Assembly: GCA_041563475.1 (NCBI GenBank)
Contig: JBFFMY010000049.1
Location: 1-19,922 of the forward strand
Direction: 5' to 3'
Source: CAJXZP01 sp041563475
Lineage (GTDB): Bacteria > Bacteroidota > Bacteroidia > Flavobacteriales_G > Salibacteraceae
Length of the DNA: 19,922 nucleotides
Positions 7,325 to 14,721 of this stretch are shown piece after piece. Below the pieces are notes generated by a model. It worked only from the letters and a program-made list of their open reading frames with translations. It was not told where the DNA came from and ran no database searches. The position numbers and the translations under genes are program-made. The number at the start of each line of letters is the position of its first letter. Position 1 is the first letter of the stretch.

Positions 7325-10300
7325 ATGAAAAAAAATCTCATTTTCTTATTTATGTTAATTTCCTTTGGGTTGCAGGGGCAAAACAATGCGGAATGGGTAG
7401 AGGAATATCAAGAATTGGAATCAGAATTCCACTATGGTAAATACTACCAATGTAACTTGTCTATTGACGCGCTGCTAAAGAAAATGACCAAAAAGAATTT
7501 TTACTCGGAATATCTTCTTCCTACGCAAGCTTTAAAATTGAAATATCAATCTGCCCTCGGGATGCGTCAAACGAATGATTCAATTCTAAATGGTTTAATT
7601 AAAGAGTGGGATTTAAAATCTGAAAATTATTCGGATTCGATTCAAATTATTGGAAATCTTGCCTTCGCAAGTTCTGCATATTCTTTCAACAAATACGGTC
7701 CTGCTCTTAAGCTTCTAGATAGAGCTGAATTAAAAGTAAACGAACAAAGTGACCCAGATGGCTTTTGGAATCAAAAAATAAAGGTCGCCAAAATGGAACT
7801 ATACATGAAAACCATGAACTTCAATTTAGCGCTTAAACAAATTGAATCTTCCATTGCCTATCAAAAAGACCAAACGGAAGTAAAAAAGACGAAGGTAAAT
7901 TCTCGGAATGGTAAAGTAAAAGAAGTCAAAGTAAAGAAGAAGGTATATAAGGAAAGGCTGAATACTTTAGGCTATTTAAATGTTCTACAAGCAGATATAT
8001 ATCGTGAAAAAGGCAATTTAATAACCTCTGATTCACTTTACCAATTGAATGCTAGAAAGATGAATAATTGGGCATCAAAAAATGACGAGAGTTATACTTA
8101 CAATTTATACGGATCTACTTTATTACAGCTTCTTGAAGGGGATATTTTAGCTGGAACGGAGCTTAAAAAAATTAAAAATAGATACGCGAAAAATATAAAG
8201 TTTAGTATCCCAAATATCCAGTATAATGAAATGTTTCAGAACGAACTTATTGCGGATTTGGAGCTAAGAAATTACTCTAGGCATAATAAAGCCATTCAAC
8301 AATACCAGAGAGAAATAACCAAAAACTACTCCTATAAATCCGTGTATCAATTAGAATCCAAGCGCTTTTTAGCCATGCCCGATTTATACAAGGGTAAAAT
8401 TGATTCTTACGATAAAAAACTAAGCAAAATTGAAGAGGAGCTTAGCAAATACTATGATGAAAATGATGCCGGTCAAATTCCATTTTTATACGATTTAGCA
8501 AAAGCAAAAGAATCCAATCATGCGTATGAAACAGCCGAAAAAATTTATTTAAAAATAATTGATCTTTACGAAAAATCTAACGACTCCAAAAGCCCCTTAA
8601 TTAGTAAAGCTCGACTTGATTTAGGATCCTTTTATATCAACCATACCACCCAAACCGAAAAGGCTGATTCTATTTTCGGCCTCTGGTACACGGAATTCGT
8701 TGAACAACAATTACATCCATTTAATGCCCTTTACACCCATTTTTTAAATGATTATGCTCTAATTAATTTGAAGTCAGATCAGTTTAGTAAAGCCATTTCC
8801 AAGTATGAAAAATTAGCCAATATTATTGAATCTAAATACGGTAATGCCTCAGAGGAATATGCCATAATTCTTGAAGAAACAGCTCGGGTTCGTATCTATT
8901 TAGGTCATTACCTAAAAGCTGAAAAAAACCTCCTATTTGCGAATTCAACCTTTAAATCACTAAAAATCACTAAGTCCAAAGACTACGTTGCTAATCTGCA
9001 TGCATTAGGAGATTTATACATTATAAATGGTGATTTTATTAATGCGGAAAGAAAATTAAATGAAGCTTTATCATTAGCTAATAAGTTAATTGTTCCGGAT
9101 GAATTAATGACCATTAATCTCATCGAGAGTTTGGCAAATTTGTATATAACCCTAGGGAATTATTCCATTGCGGAAAATTTATTAACGGAAGCAAAAGCAC
9201 TAAAAACACAAAGTTTTGGAAAAGAAAGTATTCACTTAGTTTCAACCAATAGACTTTTTAGTCAATTATACCTTCATCAAGGAAGGTTGATAGATTCTGA
9301 AAAATCTATTCAAAAAGCACTTAAAGTAAGTTCATTCCATTACGGCATAAATTCATTAAGCTACATAGAAAATCAATCTGCTTTAGCAGAAATATATTTT
9401 CAAATGGGTAATTTCCACCGTGCATTAACCCTCACAAATCAGGTGTTTTCTTCCTACGAAAAGAAATTCGGTCCAAATTATTTAGGAATTGCGGATGATA
9501 TTATTCTCAAAACAAAAATTGAATTGGCTTTAAATTTTGAGGAAGAAAAACTACTGCAAAATCTCAATAGAGCAACCCAAATTATTTCAGATAATGTCAA
9601 TGATAGACATCCTAAGGTTGGTGAGGTTGTGGAATTAAAAGCGCTAATACTATTGAAACAAGATAAAATAAAGGAAGCTTTAATCCAATTTCAAGGTGCC
9701 AACTTGATTTTCACATCTACCTACGGAACTAACCATCCTAAAACAGCCGATAATCAAGTGAATGTTGCCACTTTGTTCTTTCAATCAGGTAATTACGTTA
9801 ACGCCCTTGCTTATTATGAAAAGGCCTTGCCTATTTATGAAAAACTATTTGATACAAACCATCCGAAATACATTTATACTTTGAGTAAAATTGGAAGGAC
9901 CTATTACGCTCAAAAAAATTATTCAGATGCTCTAAATACTCTGGGTGCAACAACAAAAATGTACTTGAAATTTATTAATAATAATTTCCCTGCGCTTTCC
10001 AGTTTTGAAAAAGAAAGGTATTGGAATAAAATCTCTACAGACTTTGATATTTTTAATTCTCTAGCCATTGATTTTTACACTACCGATCCTAGTATCCTTT
10101 CGGATATGTTTAATAACAGATTGGCTACAAAATCACTTTTGTTGCGAAGTGCTCAAACTATTCATAATCAAATTATGAATTATGGATCACCGAACGAAGT
10201 TTTACTTTTAGAAGAACTGCAAAGTAAAAGTGACTCCCTCATTTGGGCGCAATGCTATTCTATGGATGAATTAGACTCTATGAATTACAATATTCAAGAA

Positions 10301-11536
10301 ACAAAAGAGGTAATTAATAGATGGGAAAAGCAATTAAGTGAAATCGCCTACTCTTCCAATCAAAATTTTGACAGTAAAGAATCTACCTGGGTTTCGGTAA
10401 AAAATAAATTAAACTCGAATGAAGCCATTATTGAAATAATACGTGTTAATTATTTCAATACTCAATTTACTGACTCTATAATTTATGTCGCATTAATTGC
10501 TAAAAAGGAAACCAAAAATATTCCTGAAATAGTGTTACTTACCAATGGAAATGATCTGGAAGGTAAATATTTTAGTTATTACCAAAACACCATAAAACAA
10601 AGACTTAATGACACGAAAAGTTATGCGCACTTTTGGGAGTATTTGGATGCCCATTTACAATCTAAAAACACTTTGTATTTGTCGGCAGATGGTGTTTTTA
10701 ACCAACTAAACCCGGAAACCTTTAAAACCCCTAAGGGGAACTATTTATTGGAAAACTATACGTTTTATAACATTTCAAATATTAGAGAATTAGAAACGAA
10801 GTCCGTGAATCCAAGCTCAACATTCACAACGGCTGCACTGTTCGGAAATCCTTCTTTTTCTATGGGAATGCCCTATTCAAAATCCAATTCTCAACCCTTG
10901 CCTGGAGCCGAAAAAGAAGTAGGCAAAATAGGTGCCCTTTTATCTAACCAAGAATGGAGCACATCCTTATTTATTGGAGATAATGCCACGGAAACAAATG
11001 TGAAAAACCTGGATAACCCAAGAATTTTGCACTTGGCTACCCATGGGTATTTTAGGGGTGTTGAAAATGAAATTCAACAAACCGAACTATTGGGTTATGA
11101 GAATTTAAGGGTGAATCCATTATTACGATCGGGTTTACTTTTTGCTGGGGCAGATTCCATTTTAGAATTAAATGATGTAACAAAATTCAATAGAACAGAT
11201 GGCGTTTTAACAGCCTTAGAAGCTATGAACTTAAACCTGAATACCACAGAATTAGTGTTTTTAAGCGCTTGTGAAACAGGTCGTGGAGATATTCAAGCGG
11301 GTAATGATGTATTCGGTTTGCAACAGGCTTTTCAAGCGGCTGGAGCAAAAAATGTTATAATGACCCTGTTTAAGGTAGATGACAAAATCACGCAAGAATT
11401 AGTGGAAGAGTTTTATTCCAGTTGGTTAACATCTGGGAACAAAAGATTAGCATTTGTAAACGCTAAGAAAGCCATTTTAAAAAAATATAAAGACCCGATT
11501 TATTGGGGTTCTTTTGTAATAATAGGACTAGATTAA
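7325..11536 (+). CDS. Exported TPR-CHAT domain protein, putative caspase-like cysteine protease
   Basis: A 1403-residue protein. A signal peptide (MKKNLIFLFMLISFGLQG) predicts export, which is unusual for a CHAT protein. Residues about 30-900 are helical TPRs, clearest at about 370-880, of kinesin-light-chain/TPR_12 type (for example YVNALAYYEKALPIYEKLF, followed by HPKYIYTLSKIGRTYYAQ). The C-terminal third is a CHAT domain (from about 1080). LHLATHGYF carries the predicted catalytic His1240 and VFLSACETGRG the predicted nucleophile Cys1316, the same spacing order as caspases and HetF. Both residues are present, so activity is plausible. A Lys/Val-rich insert lies at residues about 187-210. 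ATG 7325 was chosen over ATG 7289: the earlier start overlaps the barrel gene and puts a polar extension in front of the signal peptide. The substrate is unknown. Confidence 0.88.
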   Translation: MKKNLIFLFMLISFGLQGQNNAEWVEEYQELESEFHYGKYYQCNLSIDALLKKMTKKNFYSEYLLPTQALKLKYQSALGMRQTNDSILNGLIKEWDLKSENYSDSIQIIGNLAFASSAYSFNKYGPALKLLDRAELKVNEQSDPDGFWNQKIKVAKMELYMKTMNFNLALKQIESSIAYQKDQTEVKKTKVNSRNGKVKEVKVKKKVYKERLNTLGYLNVLQADIYREKGNLITSDSLYQLNARKMNNWASKNDESYTYNLYGSTLLQLLEGDILAGTELKKIKNRYAKNIKFSIPNIQYNEMFQNELIADLELRNYSRHNKAIQQYQREITKNYSYKSVYQLESKRFLAMPDLYKGKIDSYDKKLSKIEEELSKYYDENDAGQIPFLYDLAKAKESNHAYETAEKIYLKIIDLYEKSNDSKSPLISKARLDLGSFYINHTTQTEKADSIFGLWYTEFVEQQLHPFNALYTHFLNDYALINLKSDQFSKAISKYEKLANIIESKYGNASEEYAIILEETARVRIYLGHYLKAEKNLLFANSTFKSLKITKSKDYVANLHALGDLYIINGDFINAERKLNEALSLANKLIVPDELMTINLIESLANLYITLGNYSIAENLLTEAKALKTQSFGKESIHLVSTNRLFSQLYLHQGRLIDSEKSIQKALKVSSFHYGINSLSYIENQSALAEIYFQMGNFHRALTLTNQVFSSYEKKFGPNYLGIADDIILKTKIELALNFEEEKLLQNLNRATQIISDNVNDRHPKVGEVVELKALILLKQDKIKEALIQFQGANLIFTSTYGTNHPKTADNQVNVATLFFQSGNYVNALAYYEKALPIYEKLFDTNHPKYIYTLSKIGRTYYAQKNYSDALNTLGATTKMYLKFINNNFPALSSFEKERYWNKISTDFDIFNSLAIDFYTTDPSILSDMFNNRLATKSLLLRSAQTIHNQIMNYGSPNEVLLLEELQSKSDSLIWAQCYSMDELDSMNYNIQETKEVINRWEKQLSEIAYSSNQNFDSKESTWVSVKNKLNSNEAIIEIIRVNYFNTQFTDSIIYVALIAKKETKNIPEIVLLTNGNDLEGKYFSYYQNTIKQRLNDTKSYAHFWEYLDAHLQSKNTLYLSADGVFNQLNPETFKTPKGNYLLENYTFYNISNIRELETKSVNPSSTFTTAALFGNPSFSMGMPYSKSNSQPLPGAEKEVGKIGALLSNQEWSTSLFIGDNATETNVKNLDNPRILHLATHGYFRGVENEIQQTELLGYENLRVNPLLRSGLLFAGADSILELNDVTKFNRTDGVLTALEAMNLNLNTTELVFLSACETGRGDIQAGNDVFGLQQAFQAAGAKNVIMTLFKVDDKITQELVEEFYSSWLTSGNKRLAFVNAKKAILKKYKDPIYWGSFVIIGLD

Positions 11537-11539
11537 CTT

Positions 11540-12463
11540 CTAATTATTTCCCAAAAAGGAGTCTAAACCAATTTTATACAAAAACACGTTGTAGGCATTT
11601 TGATACTCTACAATATTTGGTTCTTTTTCAATAGCCCTTTGATAATATGGAATGGCTTGCAGGTATAATCCTTTCTCTTCAAAATACGTAGCGAAAACCA
11701 TATCTGCGATAGCCGAATTTACTGGAACCTCATTTTTCAACATTTCCAATTCCGTTTCAAATTGCGCCAATTCAGATCGAGTTGGAACTTGTAATGCAAT
11801 TTCTCCAGAAACATTATTCTTATTTTCTGCTTCGGATACCGCAATTCGATACATCTGTCCAGGTTGCAATTGAATATTGGAAAAATCAATTTCTATTTCT
11901 TTATTTGTTGTGACTTCACTGTATACCTTCTCCTCGTATAAATTTAAAATTTCCACTTTATAATCTGTTGAAGACGAATTAGAAACCCACTCAATAGAAG
12001 ATGGTTCTTTGGCAACCTTAGTGCGAGAAGGAAGAAACATCATAATATTTGAATTACCCGAAGAACGTTTTACAGCGGCTGCATACGTGTTATATTTTGT
12101 CGCATTTTCACTCGCTAAAGCCATATTTATTTCCAAAAGTTTTACGTATTCCTGAGCTAGAGAAGCATTACCTTTTACTAAATCCAAACTTACCTCATCA
12201 ACAGAAAAAACTCCAGCTTTTGTAAGTTCAGTAACCTTTCCTTTAGCAGTGGCTAAACATATGTAACTATCTTCACCAGTGATAATAATCTTATCATTTG
12301 AATAGAATTCAACTCCACTCGTAATTGGTACAAATTCATCCGGGTTAGAACCGCGTTGAATCATACACGTTCCATTCACGGCAACAGCAGAGAACGTAGC
12401 TTCTTGGCCAAAGGTTACAAAGCTGATAATAAGTGTGAATACTAAAGTTGTTATTGATTTCAT
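11540..12463 (-). CDS. Exported FecR-like / FnIII-like protein with C-terminal TPR
   Basis: A 307-residue protein of unknown function. It has a signal peptide (MKSITTLVFTLIISFVTFGQ) and then a small beta domain (about 22-90; GVEFYSNDKIIITGEDSYICL) like the FecR fold. A helical stretch follows (about 90-130), and then an Ig/FnIII-like segment (about 150-240) with EWVSNSSSTDYKVEILNLYEE and LQPGQMYRIAV. The C-terminus has a TPR hairpin (YLQAIPYYQRAIEKEPNIVEY). Comparable secreted FecR/DUF928-type proteins occur beside CHAT genes in cyanobacteria; the match here is by layout, not by identity. It converges on the CHAT gene with only 3 bp between the stop codons. The chosen ATG at 12463 starts the signal peptide and follows an AGAAAG purine run. 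An ATG further upstream at 12577 would precede the promoter. Confidence 0.65.
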   Translation of the reverse strand: MKSITTLVFTLIISFVTFGQEATFSAVAVNGTCMIQRGSNPDEFVPITSGVEFYSNDKIIITGEDSYICLATAKGKVTELTKAGVFSVDEVSLDLVKGNASLAQEYVKLLEINMALASENATKYNTYAAAVKRSSGNSNIMMFLPSRTKVAKEPSSIEWVSNSSSTDYKVEILNLYEEKVYSEVTTNKEIEIDFSNIQLQPGQMYRIAVSEAENKNNVSGEIALQVPTRSELAQFETELEMLKNEVPVNSAIADMVFATYFEEKGLYLQAIPYYQRAIEKEPNIVEYQNAYNVFLYKIGLDSFLGNN

Positions 12464-12499
12464 TCTTTCTGGATATAACTGCAGGTAATTAATGAAATG

Positions 12500-12507
12500 C
12501 AAAATTA
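12500..12507 (-). promoter_or_regulatory. -7 box TAATTTTG of the FecR-like gene
   Basis: An exact TAnnTTTG match on the minus strand, 36 bp before ATG 12463, giving a leader of about 29 nt with an AGAAAG ribosome-binding-like sequence. It rules against translation from 12577, which would lie upstream of the transcript start. Confidence 0.45.
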
Positions 12508-12590
12508 CATAAATTAATTGGCAAGTATTGGATGTAAAATGCAATATAACAGTTAAATAGTCATAATTCAGACCCAAAAAAACGAATACC

Positions 12591-13544
12591 TTATGGTTTT
12601 CGAAGAAAAACCTTCTGACCTGGTTTCACTTTATCACCCTTAGACAAGTTATTGTATTTATAGATTTTTGACATTTTCACCCCATAAAATTGGGAAATAC
12701 TCCAGACCGAATCGCCAGATTTAACTAGGTGAAACTTTTTTGAACACTTGTTCCTTTTTGGTTGGAGATATACTATTTCTCCCTCATCAAATTTGTAACC
12801 TTTCCCTACATCATTGTATGATTTAATTTGCCACGACCCAAAATTCATCTTTTTAGCCAGGGATTCTGGAGTATCTCCTTTTGTAGCTTTGATATACTTG
12901 ATTTTATTTTCCGACATTTGCACCATAGGCTTGTTGTCGTAATAGTCAATATCACCAAATTCAGAATTCTTGTCGTAGCCTTTCGTAGGTGCTTTTTTAT
13001 CGGTTGATTTAGATTTTTTAGCCCCCTTTATCGCAATTTCATCATACTTATACAACTCGTAATCTTCAATTATTTTGATTAAGAGAGCAGGGTATTTGGG
13101 GTTGGTGGCATAGCCAGCCTTTTTTAATTCCTTAGCCCACCCTTTGTAATCGATAATATCTAATTCAAAACATTTTGCATAACGTGATTTATGTAGGAAA
13201 TCTGCATGATCAGCATACGAATCATATACCGTTTTATACACGCGAAAACATTCCTTTTTTTTATCATCATCGTGATACGTTCTTTTTCCCGTCCAATCAC
13301 TATGGCATTTAATCCCAAAATGGTTATTTGATTTCCTTGCTAATTCACTATTTCCATCGCCACTTTCTAACACACCTTGCGCCAAAGTAATACTTGCAGG
13401 AACCTTATGGTTTCGCATATTTTCAATGGCAATATCCTTATACCTATCTATGTATTGCTCACGCGTTATTTTGGTTTGAGCCAAAATTCCAGTACCTAAT
13501 CCAATAAGGAATAGAAATAATATGGATGCTTTTATTTTAGTCAT
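12591..13544 (-). CDS. Exported glucosaminidase with two LysM domains
   Basis: A peptidoglycan hydrolase of 317 residues. The signal peptide is cut after GILA (residue 22). The glucosaminidase/FlgJ-like domain spans about 28-165. The catalytic Glu60 lies in QGVLESGDGNS, and the family signature NNHFGIKC is at 73-80. A linker rich in Lys, Asp and Ser follows. Two LysM domains come next: one at about 213-262 (KATKGDTPESLAKKM) and one at about 270-316 (LVKSGDSVWSISQFYGV), ending at the last residues. It should cleave the GlcNAc-MurNAc bond in the periplasm while LysM holds it on the wall. Typical for Bacteroidota. It is transcribed leftward, 127 bp upstream of the FecR-like gene, with its own -7 box at 13567-13574. 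Confidence 0.93.
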   Translation of the reverse strand: MTKIKASILFLFLIGLGTGILAQTKITREQYIDRYKDIAIENMRNHKVPASITLAQGVLESGDGNSELARKSNNHFGIKCHSDWTGKRTYHDDDKKKECFRVYKTVYDSYADHADFLHKSRYAKCFELDIIDYKGWAKELKKAGYATNPKYPALLIKIIEDYELYKYDEIAIKGAKKSKSTDKKAPTKGYDKNSEFGDIDYYDNKPMVQMSENKIKYIKATKGDTPESLAKKMNFGSWQIKSYNDVGKGYKFDEGEIVYLQPKRNKCSKKFHLVKSGDSVWSISQFYGVKMSKIYKYNNLSKGDKVKPGQKVFLRKP

Positions 13545-13566
13545 AATTTGGTATACGAATAACCAA

Positions 13567-13574
13567 CAAATGTA
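13567..13574 (-). promoter_or_regulatory. -7 box TACATTTG of the glucosaminidase gene
   Basis: An exact TAnnTTTG match on the minus strand, 22 bp before the ATG at 13544. It predicts a leader of roughly 15 nt. No -33 element is visible. Confidence 0.45.
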
Positions 13575-13671
13575 GAAGCGATTTATTGTGTTTATTGATT
13601 GTATTTAGGGGGATACAAACAGTTGAATGTTAATGGTTATTTTAAATTAATTTCTGCGCAAATCGGTACAT

Positions 13672-14592
13672 TTAAATTACAGGTAAATAAATCTTGTACT
13701 TTGCATTCAAACCTTTGTTTCCTTGCACTCCACCTGTATGGATGGTGGCAATAATACTCCCTTTTGGAAAATGGTTTTTTCGGATTAAATCATATATTCC
13801 AAACATCATTTTACCGTTGTAAATTCCATCCAAAGCAATGCCGTGGTTAGAAAAAAACGCATTTATAAATTCTACCAATTCGGGTTTCATTTTAGCAAAC
13901 CCACCAAAATGATAATCCGTAATAATCTCAAAATTATTTTTTGATTCCTTTGAATATTCATTGACCATTTCTATTGCATCGTCTTGAATAAAATCACCAT
14001 TTTTCATTGCAGGAAAACCTATTACTTGTTGACTTGATTTTGAACCTACCACAATTCCAGCTAACGTGGAACCCGTTCCACAGGCCGTAGCAATATGTGT
14101 GGTATGGGATGGAATGTCCTGGTTGATTTCAGCACATCCTCTCATTCCATTTTGGTTTCCCCCTCCCATTGGAATGAACTCAAAGCTTCCTATTTCTTCT
14201 TTTAATTCAACTAAATAGTTGGCATTCATATGGGCAAATTCTGTTTTATCCAAAAATCGAATATCCATACCTGATGCAGAAGCTTGAGATAAAGTAGGGT
14301 TATTTCGATACGCCTCGTACCCGCGAATTAAACCGATAGTATTGAATCCAAATACCTTCCCAGCCTCGGCAACTGCTGCAATATGGTTTGAATGCGAACC
14401 ACCAACAGTTACAATGGTTTGGACTCCCTTTTGCGCAATTTCCAGTAAATTAAATTTGAGTTTCCGCCATTTATTCCCAGAAATACCAGGATGTAACAAA
14501 TCATCACGTAGCATAAATACCTTCACATTCTTTTCATTAAAAAGAGGTTCATGAAGTTCCTGATAATTGGATGTTTTGGTTGGCCATATCAT
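13672..14592 (-). CDS. ACC deaminase / D-cysteine desulfhydrase family PLP enzyme
   Basis: A 306-residue fold-type II pyridoxal-phosphate enzyme. The PLP lysine is Lys41 in SGNKWRKLKFNL, the position of Lys51 in Pseudomonas ACC deaminase. GGSHSNHIAAVA (about 63-74) is the family's substrate/phosphate loop. A Gly/Thr-rich CGTGSTLAG loop further on binds the cofactor phosphate. Characterised members deaminate 1-aminocyclopropane-1-carboxylate or desulfurate D-cysteine; the sequence does not separate these, and D-cysteine desulfhydrase activity is the more usual one in bacteria without plant hosts. It is shorter than the roughly 330-residue characterised enzymes. It is divergent from pheT across 129 bp. 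TTTCTTTG (14597-14604 on the minus strand) is a one-mismatch -7 box 4 bp before the ATG. Confidence 0.85.
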   Translation of the reverse strand: MIWPTKTSNYQELHEPLFNEKNVKVFMLRDDLLHPGISGNKWRKLKFNLLEIAQKGVQTIVTVGGSHSNHIAAVAEAGKVFGFNTIGLIRGYEAYRNNPTLSQASASGMDIRFLDKTEFAHMNANYLVELKEEIGSFEFIPMGGGNQNGMRGCAEINQDIPSHTTHIATACGTGSTLAGIVVGSKSSQQVIGFPAMKNGDFIQDDAIEMVNEYSKESKNNFEIITDYHFGGFAKMKPELVEFINAFFSNHGIALDGIYNGKMMFGIYDLIRKNHFPKGSIIATIHTGGVQGNKGLNAKYKIYLPVI

Positions 14593-14684
14593 TTTGCAAA
14601 GAAACTTATTATTTACTTCTCCCTTAAATCTTTAATTGGCTAATATTTGAATTAATTCACTGCACGTTCAACCAACAATATCTT

Positions 14685-14692
14685 TACTTTTG
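14685..14692 (+). promoter_or_regulatory. -7 box TACTTTTG of pheT
   Basis: An exact TAnnTTTG match 29 bp before the pheT ATG, giving a leader of roughly 22 nt. The short leader leaves no room for a T-box or a pheST-type attenuator. Confidence 0.45.
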
Positions 14693-14721
14693 CAGCTTAC
14701 TTTTTTGAGAATTATTATCAC

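Noticed and set aside
7325..11536. Craspase/Csx29 or gasdermin-linked defence CHAT
   Set aside because: There is no CRISPR-Cas gene or gasdermin-like small gene in the cluster, and the protein is exported.
12464..12577. Upstream ATG for the FecR-like protein
   Set aside because: The extension lies across the -7 box, and the signal peptide MKSITTLVF starts at 12463.
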